Below, one piece after another: positions 1 through 12,100 of a stretch of DNA of 64,000 bases. The notes below the pieces were generated by a model. That model was not told where the DNA came from. It saw only the letters and a program-made list of their open reading frames with translations, and did no database searches. The DNA is from Cloeon dipterum (taxonomy: Eukaryota > Arthropoda > Insecta > Ephemeroptera > Baetidae): assembly GCF_949628265.1 (NCBI RefSeq), contig NC_088787.1, positions 6,314,501-6,378,500 of the forward strand. The letters run 5' to 3'. The position numbers and the translations under genes were made by a program. Position 1 is the first letter of the stretch, and every line of letters starts with the position of its first letter.

Positions 1-1374
1 ATCATCAATTGAGCACCAATCATGCAATTTTAAGCCAATTTAATTGCTCTAAATATTCTAAAACTATCCTAAAAGCATCTACAAACAGTGTCAAATACCG
101 TCTAAATTTGCTAAAAGCCAAGGAAAAGGTGCATAACGTTTCCTTTTCTTGCTTTGTAATTTTTGAGAGTTCTTATCACATTTTCAAAGCATTGACACAC
201 ACCTTTGAAACAAGGAAAAATCACATCTTGTTCGTTTTGGTGGAGATGCAATAAAAACCAAACTAAAATGATTATAAATAAAGGGTTCAGGTCATCCGAA
301 AGAGAGAAATAGCTCACTCATCGTCACTTTATTTGTTGCTATTATATGTTGTAGTGGAGCCAGAAAAATATAAAAAACAACTCAAAAAATAGGAATAAAA
401 TATCTTCTGGTATCATATTCTTGAATTTACAAATACTTTCCCAACTTTTTAGACAAAACAAAGTATTTATTTTCAAAACAAAAAGTTAAATTTTAACTGT
501 AAACACATGTGTTAGTAGGGCTGAAATGATGCCCCGAAAACCTTCTAAAAACGACTAATTTGTGCTGAGAAACAGTTTAAATATAAAATGAATAACCATC
601 GAAAATTCCCAGCCCTCCTTTTTAAGTGCTTTTGATTTCTAAAAAATTCAATAAAATATTTAGCAGCATATCTGTTAAAAACCAGGTCAAAAACAACAAT
701 TTTCCGCCAAAACCACTATCAGGAAAATATTTTGCAGCTTGTGTGTATGTCTCGCGAATTACGCCATGAGTGACCCAGTTGTGTTGTCCAGTCGAGCAGA
801 CTCTCCGCGCGCAATATCTAATCGGTAATTGCATGCGCGACGGCAGGGACAACGACACAAATAAATTATGAAAGGGAAAATAGTGTCATCGTCCGACGAC
901 ATTCAAGAATACAAAAAAAAAACACACACACACACAAGAAGCAGCCCAGTCGATTCGTCGGCAAACAAACACGCATCGAATCAAATATGCAACAGCACCG
1001 CTTTGATGCCTATAGTCGCAAATTATGCATAGATGCGGCGTTTCTAAAAACCAAAATTATTCCCAGAGTTACAAATTTGATACAAATTAGAGCATTATAT
1101 TTAGGTATTTTTCAATGAAACAATATTTTCAACATTATAAGATTAATTTGTTCGGCTTAATGTTGACCACTAATGAACCAATAGAGTTATAGATATAATT
1201 TATGTATTCTCTAAAAAATAAATAAATTCAAACAAAGTTCAATTTCGAATTAAATTTTGATTTATAAAAATATTTAATTTCCATAGCTGTAATTTAAATA
1301 AAATAAACATAAAAGTTTTTCGTTAATATAAATAAAGGAAAATGTTAATAACCGTCTTGGGTTTGACTATGGTC
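1..1374. other. AT-rich intergenic sequence, no gene seen
   Basis: No open frame with recognisable protein content, no splice-linked exons and no RNA gene could be seen. A short CA run lies near 922. The short frames here have the biased, leucine/phenylalanine/lysine-rich look of AT-rich non-coding DNA. Confidence 0.6.
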
Positions 1375-1655
1375 CAGCGGGAGCCTGATGTGCGATAAAA
1401 TTAATTGCACTGCGCATATCCAAGATGGCGTGTGAATGTGGGAAACCAAAAGCTCATCTCTTTGGATTGTCGTACAAGTGTCAAGAGTTTGTTTTTACGA
1501 TTCAAAAGACACTCTAATTTAGTACAAGTAATTCAAATAATGTCACAGTATTGACCAAAACTTGGTTCTTTTCGCGCATTTTCCCGTGACCGTTTTTTCG
1601 CGTCAAACTCCACCGGACGCCATAACTGCGCGTCGCACGAATCTGGTCCCCGCTG
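1375..1655. mobile_element. hAT-like MITE, copy 1
   Basis: A 281-base non-coding element starts with CAGCGGGAGC and ends with the inverse ..GGTCCCCGCTG. It is flanked by imperfect 8-base direct repeats, CTATGGTC (1367-1374) and CTATAATC (1656-1663). Two more copies lie at 5180 and 16528, about equally long and with the same ends. Terminal inverted repeats starting CAG plus 8-base target duplications are typical of the hAT superfamily. It has no transposase, so it would be non-autonomous. The internal sequence includes AAGATGGCG and a CACGTGAC-like stretch shared by all copies. Confidence 0.8.
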
Positions 1656-2329
1656 CTATAATCCAGCTTTTTAGGGGAAATTATGAGGGAAAAAACGGTG
1701 TGCAGTTTTTTGTAAATCGAATCAGTGGTTAGAAAAGCTAAGATTTGGTGAAAAACATGTTTTATTTCGGAGACAGAGCTAATCAAAAACTAAATCTCAG
1801 GTTCCAAGTGATGCGTTTACAAAAACCGCACACCCCTCGACTCTTATTTATGTATTACTTACTATAGGCTTTAAAATTGGACAATAAGGTCCCTGGTTGG
1901 AAATTAACTGTAAATTTGGGAAGAAAAAACAATTTTGTTTAGGATCCTTGATTCCAACGGAGGGTAGAAAATATTTGAAGTTGTTTATCCATGAAATTAC
2001 AAAATGGAAAATACCTGGAGTGTGATAACTTGAATAGGGCTGGTCGGAAGAAGGTTTAAACTGTTCAGTTTTGTCCAAAAAGTCTGGTTTTTGCTGCAAT
2101 TCTTCTAAAAAGATGCAACTCTTGAGGACCTGATGTGAAACCTCTGCTCTGGAATCGGGACTGAACGTCTCTGATACTTGGTTGGGAACAGAAAAAATAT
2201 ATTAATTGTGAGGGACCCACTCGCGTTATACAGTACTTTGTTGATTCTAAAAATAAAAAAAAAAACAAATAAAACTATGTTTGCTCTCGGCGCAAAGGTC
2301 AAATTTAGACATGGAAAATATGCAGTTGG

Positions 2330-2515
2330 ATTGATCAAAATTCTCTCTACTTTGCAGATTTTATCTTTCAAATTGCCATTCAATTTCTCCAAAAATTTAT
2401 TTCTGACAATTTTTCAAGTCGAGGTCATGAGCTAATAATAAGAAAATCATTGAAAACAGAGAGGTGCAAACATTGCCTGCAAGAAACTGGTTAAAATTGA
2501 AGAATATAACCGCTT
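2330..2515. repeat. Dispersed repeat R, copy 1
   Basis: This stretch resembles 6655-6862. Shared blocks include CTCCAAAAATTT, GTCGAGG, AGCTAATAAT and AAGAAACTGGTTAAAATT in the same order. It has no visible coding potential and I cannot assign a family; the ends are not defined. Confidence 0.5.
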
Positions 2516-3300
2516 TTTACCACTGCATTCTTTTAATATAAATTTAAAAATACAATATTTTTGCAATTCTAAATAATTCATAATTTTCATATTCAAGTTC
2601 CATTTTGAAAATTTGATTTACTGCCCTTGACCTTGGACCCAAATATTTAAAATCAACAGGAGAGTTTTCCTCTTGACGTGACGATTTTTTGTTCTAGAAG
2701 CAATTTGAAACTAAAATTAAAAAAATTCGTAATTTAATTGCCCCTGCGGGAACCTAGCAAATTCAATTCAAATTCAGTTTTCTCAATGACAAGGTAAAAT
2801 ATATATGGCCTATAGTTTCAGAAAAATGAGATGAAATCACGAAGATCTTCAGGTCTTTGCCAGAGCTGTAACTTTTAAGGCTCTGTTTTTAAATTAAAAA
2901 TAAAATGCTAATTTTCCCGGACTTGCGAGAAAATTTTAAAGTTAATTTAATTATTAATATTTTTTTAAATAGTAACTTTTGCGGAAAAATCATATTTGAG
3001 ATTAAATCACAACATCTCTAACCTTCGACCGTTTGATCAAAAGTAAAAAATATTTTCGCTCGAAATAAATTGGTTTTTTAATTAAAAGTTTTAATTTTTT
3101 CTGTAAAATAGCTGCGAATGATCAACCGACAACTCATCCTGAATTGGCTTGGCTTCTTGCAATGTTTTTCCCAATAAATACAATTCTCAAAAAACAGAAT
3201 AACTCATTAATTTTTAAATAATTTAGCCAAATATTATTTATTGACCAAGTTTGTTCAATTTAAAGTTAAAAACACCACCCAAAATAGCATTTTGTGTTGA
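2516..3300. other. AT-rich sequence, nothing recognised
   Basis: Low-complexity AT-rich DNA between a dispersed repeat and the GC-rich segment at 3.3 kb. No gene, RNA or mobile element could be supported. Confidence 0.5.
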
Positions 3301-3319
3301 AACGTACTTTCAACATGTC

Positions 3320-3516
3320 AAGGGGTGTAAGGGGGCGGGGGTGGCTCAGCGCAGGCGTGCCTGGGGTGGCGGTCGCGTGACTGGCGGTGCGCACGGGGCC
3401 GTTTACCGTTCGCCTTGGAGACGCTGGGTGCCGATAATTCGACTTACTTTGCGAGTCGTCCGTCGTGAGGGTCGACGCGGCCGAGCAGTGTGTGTTCGCG
3501 CGCGCCGAGAAATGTC
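3320..3516 (+). promoter_or_regulatory. GC-rich, CpG-rich putative promoter upstream of kinesin
   Basis: A short island of high GC and CpG content stands out sharply against very AT-rich flanks. It ends in a candidate coding first exon at 3517. This fits a promoter or 5' UTR of the downstream kinesin gene, but no TATA box or initiator was identified with certainty. Confidence 0.4.
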
Positions 3517-3623
3517 ATGGGCGTAGACTCGATGCTGCAGCAAACGCCGCCCGCGTCCAGGGGCTCCAGGGCTTCGGGCCTCGCCAGGTACGCCGGCGAC
3601 GCCACACCGCCGCGCTCCAGCGG
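3517..3623 (+). CDS. Candidate alternative first coding exon of the kinesin gene (exon 1a)
   Basis: An ATG at 3517 (context TGTCATGG) opens a 35-codon GC-rich frame beginning MGVDSMLQQTPPASRG and ending PPRSS, followed by a possible donor GG|GTCAGT at 3624. It ends in phase 2, exactly what the kinesin exon at 14214 needs, and the join would read [16 protein letters not shown]. An internal donor, CCAG|GTACGC at 3588, also leaves phase 2. A join to the 6.1 kb exon through GGCAG|TGAC (near 6054) would also be in frame, though that acceptor lacks a pyrimidine tract. Neither donor is strong. It could instead be 5' UTR of the same gene. Confidence 0.35.
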
Positions 3624-5179
3624 GTCAGTATAATAAATATATACCATCGCACCCCCATCCAACTCGAGATTTATCCAGAAAGTCGAGAAAATCTGGGGGC
3701 AAGGACCGATGGGTGCATTGGCGCTTCTTAATTTTGAAATTCAGGGATGAAATGGATTCTAAAATATTTTTGCGGAAGTTTTATTAATTTGAAAGTAAAA
3801 TTTAATTATTTAAACTAGATATGTTGGCATTTTTCATTTATTTGAGATTTAAAGATAAATTAGGTCAAGGTTTTTTTTATAAAAATGAATTAAAATGATT
3901 TATATTACAAGTCTTAATTTTAATTGGAAAAAATCTATCATTATGTAATGCAAATAAGAGTTTACTTTCAATCGCGATAGTTATAAATAAATACAGGGTT
4001 TACAGGATTGGCTTACATTCGTGCCAAAATTACATTAAGATACAATCAAAATTCAGTACACTCTTGATTAATTTATTATTAGTTTAAAAAAAGGGCAAAA
4101 CTATAAAAAATTGATAATAAAATGGTTTATTTTGGATTTGTTACTAATTTAAACGATCCTACCCTGCAGGGTGGATTCGTTCATGGATGTTCACGAACAA
4201 TAAGCACAATAGATTATCAATTATGAAATATTATATCCATTTAAAGTGATAGACATACACTACTCTTATTAGGTTGATTACATATTGCAATAATTGAACT
4301 ATCAGTTAAATTTATAATAAATTTGTTAAATCTTATTAATTAAAGCAATTTTACCGCTTTGAATGAAAAATAATATCGATTTATTATTTTTAACTAAATA
4401 AATAAATAAGAAATTATCAGTAAATGATTTTTGGAACAAAACAATAAAAATAATTATTTTTGGTTTCTTTTATTTAGCAATAACAATAATTTTTATATAA
4501 ATTTTAAACTGTACATAATTAATTTTAGTTCAGCACTATTTTGCTGTTTATTATAAATGTATTAAATCATATTTTCTGTGTAAACCGCGGTCTCGTCATT
4601 AGAATACATCTCGCGGTGTAAAATTAAATTGAATGCGGAAAGGCGGAATCAAGAAGCTAAATTACCGACGATCAAGCACGATAATTACACGTTTATATAT
4701 ACCCACCTTGTTGCAAAAGGCGCGACGGCGAAATTATCTCTCAATTGAAAAAGATCGAGCGCTGCGAGGAGAGGAAAGAAAGTTGTCAAACAAGATAGAG
4801 GCGAAGACAATGTGTGTATGCAACGTTACCGCTTCAATAACGCGAAAGCACTCAATTTACCAGAGTTTCTAACGTTTGATGTTCATTCTCACTTTCAATC
4901 GTTGCTATTTTTAACTTTAAACTGGATGAAAATTAAAGAGATAAGAAATTTAAAGCTGAACCGCGAATTTAAAATAAAATCACAGGTTTTTTTAGCAACA
5001 AGATTTTTTCATAATTTTTAATTTGGATTTCTAAAATAAAACAAGGATTTTTTATAGTCATTTTTAAATCTGAGGAAGATCATAAGTCACTAAGAAATGC
5101 GATCAGAAAATGAAATGAATTAACATTAATTGCTGATTTGCGAAAATTCGATTTTGAATCTATTATTGCTAATTAATAT

Positions 5180-5454
5180 CAGCGGGGGCCAGATGTGCGA
5201 TAAAATTGGTTCGCACTGCGCAGATCCAAGATGGCGTCTTAATGTGGGAAACAAAAAACTGTCTTTGGATTGCCGTACGAGTGCCAAGAGTTTTTTTACG
5301 ATTCAAAAGACACAATTAGTTCAAGTAATGCAAATTACGTCCCAATATTGACACGGAAACTTGCTTCTTTTCGCGCATTTTCACGTGACTTTTTTTTCGC
5401 TCCATACTCCACCAGACGTCATATCTGCGCGTCGCACGAATCTTGCCCCCGCTG
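5180..5454. mobile_element. hAT-like MITE, copy 2
   Basis: This is the cleanest copy of the family. It starts CAGCGGGGGCCAGAT, ends TCTTGCCCCCGCTG as an inverted repeat, and is flanked by 8-base direct repeats ATTAATAT (5172-5179) and ATTAAAAT (5455-5462), one mismatch apart. It is non-coding. Confidence 0.85.
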
Positions 5455-6114
5455 ATTAAAATTAAAAAAAACTTCAATGGGATTTAAGTAAATGGCACTC
5501 AAGGTCCTTTGAGTTGAGTAATTTTACTTAAATTTAATGAACATAAAATAAGTTACAACCTTTTTTATTTATTATTTTTTTTAAACATGATTTTAATATA
5601 AAATTGTTTCTAAATTGTATAGTAGGATTTTTCCGAGCTATTTTTTATTAGAAAATATAAAAATGTTGCACATCATTTAAAATTGCCAAAAATTTGATTC
5701 TCAATTATCCGCAATTAATTTGGACATTTTATTTATTGAATTTAGAATTTTGCGAGTGACACATGACACACGCGTTCTCTTCCGATAAGCGGTCATTGGC
5801 ACAGCCACCAGCTGGTTTATACCGCGGGGGAGGAAGGCACGCGTATACATATAGTTCAACAACCCCAGCGTCGGGGGATGAAGTTTATCACGTGCGAGAT
5901 TCCATTGAGTGAAAATTATTGCGTTTTTGGCCGGAGAGCAGTGCGTGCGCGAGAGTGCGTGAATGGACAGCCGCACGAATCGATTCAATTTTTGTGGTTG
6001 ACGACGCGCGTGACGTGGACTGTTTGGGGGTAAACATTGCCGCTCGGCGGTGGCAGTGACAGGGGTGCTGCGGCTCGCCGCTGTCCACCGCTGGTCGGTC
6101 AAGCATGCGGTCGG

Positions 6115-9100
6115 ATGAACAAGACGCAACGCAGGTACCAGCCGGCCGCGCCGGGCAGAAAAAGGCGCTCTGACTCGCCGTCCAAGAGCAAGTCCAGCAG
6201 GACCATTACAGACTCCAACGCATCCCTCGAGCTCGCCAACTTCGATTTCAACCAAAGGTCGATTTTATCGAATATTGATTTTCTGTCTGGATTTTTGTTT
6301 AAATCACTTGTAAAATTAGGAATATATTGATTTTTTAATAATTTTGATCTCTCTGAATGTTGAAAAATGTTGTTATGGGGAAGATTGTTTCACAAATTTC
6401 TTGAATTGATTATTTTGTCAATCTAGACGAACAAAGGGAAAGAATAAAAATTTTTTTTTCTCTGAATTACCAAAATAGAAAACGGATGGAAACATTTTCC
6501 CCTGAGTATGCAATTTATTAAAATATTAAAAATTTATAATTCACTGGGTTGCATTTACAACCTTTTCTTTCACCACTGGTTTTTGCCACTCAATTTTTAC
6601 AAATTTCTTGCGCAAGAAATGAATTATATATTTCATTTTTTTTCTTTTGAAAATCTAAAATTTGCTGTCGGAGTGTCCAAAATTTCCTCTGCTAAGTGCA
6701 GATTTTTTCTTTTAACTTGCCATTTGCTGCCTCAATACCTCCAAAAATTTCTCCCTGACAGTTTTTCTCGTCGAGGCCATTAGCTAATAATTAGAAAATT
6801 ATTGAAAATGAGGTGCAAAGAAAGGCCTGGAAGAAACTGGTTAAAATTAGAAAAATACGCTTAAAAATAAAAAAACGCCAGCGTCGATTTTCAAAATTGA
6901 TGTTTTAATGGAATTTTTGGTTTAAATCAATTGTAAAATTAGGAATAATAGTTTTTTTCATGATTTTAATTTCTCGGAATGGTAGAAACTTTTATTTGGG
7001 GATTATTTTTTTTCAGAAATTTCCCGAATTGATTATGTCTTGACGAAAAAAGGAAATTAAAACGTATTTTCTTAATTAGTAAAATTAAAAACGGATAAAA
7101 AGGTTTTTCTGAATGCATTTTTAAAAATTTTTCTAAAGCATTTTTCTTTTAACAAAATTAATATTGATGAATTTTCTGAGATTGTATGAGTCTCTTTGAA
7201 TATCTGTAAAATTTAAATGGCTATATAATCTTATTATTCATATTTCACGAAAAATCAGAATATTTGAATAAAGAAACCTTGGTTTTGTAACACTTTCATT
7301 GTTGAATTCTATATCAAATTTCTTTTCAGGGTTTTTTCCCGAAGATCATTCAATTATTTGCAAGGAAAACCTTTTTTCGGTTGCATAATCTGTGCTCATC
7401 AAGCACAATTAGGGATCTGATTTCTGCAACTTCACCTATATTAACTTTAACAGGTTTTTAGACGATTCATATCGTTGTTTCTTTCAATTTTAGTGTAATA
7501 TAATAATTTGTTTGTGTTTATAATACAATAGATTGTTTTAACCAGTTTTATACAATGTTTTAAAACAATTAAAAAATTAAATTTAAGCTAGTTAACTTTC
7601 TAAAACTTGTATTCTTTAAAAAAATTTAAATTGTTGTCGTTGTTCAATTTAATACATACATATTTATATTATTCATTTTTTTAAATTTATTTTAAAAGCA
7701 GCTATTTTAATATAAATAATACCTCTTGTATTTTTTTAATATTTTTATTTATTAAAAAATTTAAATACTATATAAAACCCTGATTGCAAATAGTTATCTT
7801 TAGCAAATTATGAAATCGAAATTTACCGAGCATATCATAATACCTATACATAGCAAAATTTCACATTATTAACTAATACTCCAAAAATATGATTTTCTAA
7901 GCATAAATAGCCTCTACTGTAGATCATCTTTATCTAGGGAGATCAAGATGAATTTTATGGAGTAAAGTTTTCACAATAAAAAGTTTCCAAAAATAGAAAA
8001 ATTCGTTTACTAGGTTTAACAGTGGAAATAAAAGTGAACAGCACTCTGATATTACTACCTTATCTTAGACGCGCTTTGTCTCTGTACTTACTGGAAAAAA
8101 TTAGAACAAAAAATGTTATTTCTTAGTAAAAAAGCAAATTAAAATTGTAGAACAGATTTTGATATTTTCTTTGATTATTATTTATCTATCAAGTAACTTT
8201 TCCGTGCAATTTTTGTTAGCAATAAATCAGAATGAAAACGGATTCACAATTAAAGTGGAATGATACAGGGCAACAATTGAAAATTATTTGAATTGTTGGA
8301 TGCCACAAACAATTGATCGATAAACAATTTGTTCAACAATTTGCAATAATAAAAATGACCTTCCTACACTAAAAATTCAAATTTTGCCAATTTTCTCCAA
8401 AATTTAGAGTGCTTGAACATATTTTCTTGGCATATTTCGATTCCTCTGGTCGAGATCTGTCCAATTGTGTATGCCACTTATTGGGGAAACTCTTGGTTTT
8501 GAAATTAAATCGGATTTCAAGTCAGGAGACAGCCATTACCATTTGAAAAGCACGCTAACTTTCCAACCAATTTTCTCAAAAAATTACAGCGCTCCTTAGG
8601 TCAATTTAGGCTTTAACTGAATCCTAAGGGATGAGTTTATGCATTGGCAACAAGCATTTTCCAGGCTTTTGCAGGGTCATTCCTCTTTAAAATAAATTTT
8701 GGTAAAACCGTCTTTTTAATAATTGTTGGGCAATTCACGATTGTTTATTAGTTTTAACTCTGCACTAAAACATTCTAACCACTTCCAAATATGAGCTCCC
8801 TTCCCGTGCAATCAGCAAAGATTGTTAATTATATTTAGAGAATTAAAGACAGTCGAGTGCATGGCATGTGTATACGTCTGTTGTCTTCAATTGGGCTCTT
8901 ATGTCTGAGATAAGACAGGTTGATTATTGGACCACTCTGCTGACTAATATTAAGTTTTTGAACTATCATGAAATTTTTAGAAAGATAATTTTAATTCCTC
9001 CGAGAGTAAATCATGCAATAAAAAGATAAACGCAAAAATCATAAAAACAATTCTGAGAAATTTATCTCAACATCAATTATAGAGAGGATTTATTAATTAT

Positions 9101-12100
9101 TATTGCAGTGAAGAATTTTTGTTTTCTTATCGGTCGAGAATTGCAGTCAGAAAAACGAGCGTCAACAATGTCAAATTTCGCTGAAATTTTGTAAATTTGC
9201 ATCGATCGCATGCAATTGTCGCGGCTCAAAGGTCGATTCTATTGTAACATTGACCCATTTAAGTAAACACGCTTTATTTGTTGACACATCTGTCGAAATT
9301 TCCCCACCTCATGGGCAAACACAGTGTGTGCCAGGGTTGCTTGAATTTTCAAAATGAGGTTCAATTACGATTTGTTTCTATTAAAGTTATCAATTAAAAT
9401 CACAAACGCTTACCACTTTGGGGCTAATATTATTTGACACATTTATAACGAATTTCAAAGCACTCGCAATTTAAAAAATTGAAATATAAAATAAAATAGG
9501 AATATTAATTTAAATGAAAAATTTAATAAAATCATGCAAGGCAGTTAAAAACTTTATAAAAAAATTGAAATACAAGTTGAATTTTATTTGATGATAGTAA
9601 AAAGTTTATTTATTTATTTTAGAATTATCTACTCTGCAAACTGTGCAAACTAAGTATGTGGAAAAGAATAAACATTGTTAAAAATAGTTCTTCGAAATGT
9701 TCATCTGGACGGGAATTTAAATGTCATCTTCCTGTTTGAAATTTAAATTAACTGTCCTCTGTTATTCCGGTTAAAGAATTTCCGGATTTTTTTTTTATAA
9801 ATTTGAGAGCTGATCAATTAGAACGTTTACAATTCGGAGAAAATGGCTCTTAACGTTTGCATGCTAATCAATCAGCGAGCATGATTTTTTTTCACCAGAA
9901 GGTAAATTTAGCTCTTAATTTGCATTCCAATTCTAGATTACAACGGGAGAGATCGAAATTAGACGAATTCCTAAATTTAGTTGTTGCTCGTTCTTGATTT
10001 CACTTAAAGTGGAATGATACTGGGCAACAATTAAAAATGATTTAAATTGTTGGATGCCTTAAACAATTGATCGATAAACAATTTGTTCAACAATTTGCAA
10101 TAATAAAAAAGGATCATCCAACAGTAAAAATTCGAATTTTGCCAATTTTCTCCAAAAATGTACAGTGCTTGAACATATTTTCTTGGCATATTCCGATTCC
10201 TCTCGTCGAGATCTGTCCAACGGTGTATGCCACTTATTGGGAAAACTCTTGGTTTTGAAATTAATCGGATTTCAAGTAAGGAGACAGCCATTACCATTTG
10301 AAAAGCACGCTAACTTTCCAGGCAATTTTCTCCAAAAATTACAGCGCTCCTTAGGTCAATTAAGGCTTTAACTGAATCCTAAGGGGCGAGGTTATGCATT
10401 GGCAACAAGCATTTTCCAGGCTTTTCCAGTATCATTCCTCTTTAATAAGATTAAAAATTGCAAAATTCCACTAAATAAATTTGAAAATAATTTCTATGCC
10501 ATGAATTTCCAAGCATGAGAGAATTGAGAATCCGTCTGATGTTTGGTATTGTGCACAAAGGTGAAACAATTTTACTGCCGCCGCGTGTTTCCTTGACTTT
10601 GGTGCGGACAATTGACCGGCGCGTTGGGCTTTGTGTGTGAGTGTGTTTTATCATTTGAGGGGTAGGCGAGCCGCTGGCTGCCGGCTCGATGCTTAATAAA
10701 TAAGCGTTTGCCAAGGACGTGAGCGCGGCGCGCGCGGCTTCGATTTTGTATACGTATTTTCCGCCGCATTATACCCTATATATGAGCGGTGAAAACGGCC
10801 GGCGCCGACCTTGCACAGAACACACTACTTTGAAAGCGCCGCTGACAAAATGAGTGATTGCATTTCTTCGCCAAATAAACGAGAAAATATGCGTCGCGAA
10901 ATTTCGCTTTTTAAATTGCGATGTGTTATCAAGGTGATTTTTCTTCTGATCTAATTTCAACGTGTTGTATTTATAATTTATTTGAGATTTGATTGAAGGT
11001 CACAGACGGGAAAGGAAAATTCAGATATTGATCGTTGAAAAAGCCATTGTTTATTTGTAACTTAATTTTATTTCCAGGAAATAGGGCTGCTTGTCAGCCT
11101 AAACTAGTAAAGAAATTAACAAAAACGATTTTTTACGAATTTGCCTTTCAATTACAGTACATCATGAAATTTTTAAAATATTTTTACAGGAACCCCAGCT
11201 TAGCAGTTTAGATTCTTTAAGAGATACATTAATTACCTAAGCAAGTGTCGAATTATTTAATAAATGGAGTGTACAATTTTTGCGTATACATGTTTTTTTT
11301 AAAAATAACAAAAGAAAATAGTTATAATTTTTTTTAAGAAAATAAATGCTAAAGAAAAAATTAACTATTAAAACATTATTGTGCTGAACAAATGATCTAT
11401 CTATTTATCGTTTTCCACTTTATTATCTTTTAATTGTTACTCTTTATTTACTGTTTAATTATTTACTTATCTATATTAAATTTTGTAAAAGTTTTAATCA
11501 ATTTTAAAGTCATGAATAGTTGCAGTTTTTTGCAAAATTAAAATTAAATGCTAAAAAACTTTCCCTTCCTATTTCATTAGGTAGTAAAAATAAACTGCTT
11601 TACAATTTTGAAAATAAAATATTTTTAAGTTCTCACAAATGGTAGAATGCATGGTATTACATTTTTGATATTTAAAATGTAGTCAAGGGGTTGAAAGGGG
11701 TGAATTTAAACGCCCCTAAACCACTCAGCTTCTTAGAGGAGGTCGAGATGTGTGTTAAAGTGTTCAGTTTTTGCAATTCTGATGGTTAGAACCCAAGATT
11801 TGGAATTTACAAAATTTGCAAAACAAAACGCTACTTGCTGGATTGCACCTTTCCAGCATGCGTGATTTGGCTTCACGGGACGAATGTCTAGCGCTTCAAA
11901 AAAAGTCCTCGGTGCGGAGGCAAGTGGCCCTTGAGTGGGCTGGGTCCCTGTGCGGCCTCGTCCGCCCATGTTATCCGTTCGCGGTGTTATTGGCACTCGG
12001 AATTCAGCATTCGTGCTAGTGCAGTGCGCGCCCTTCCCGCTCCGAGGACAGGGATAAAAAGAGCAAAAAAAAAATGGAAAAAATCGTGTTTTTCAAGTTT

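Noticed and set aside
5701-6255. 184-residue - strand frame opposite kinesin exon 1b
   Set aside because: Low-complexity arginine-rich reading of GC-rich DNA; the + strand exon fits the kinesin phase.
10031-10371. Short frames within the MITE at 10004
   Set aside because: They lie wholly in a non-coding inverted-repeat element; the copy at 8250 does not keep them.
11733-12019. Frames over the SINE-like element (also at 27920 and 37170)
   Set aside because: Similar peptides recur only because the retroposon recurs; frames differ between copies.
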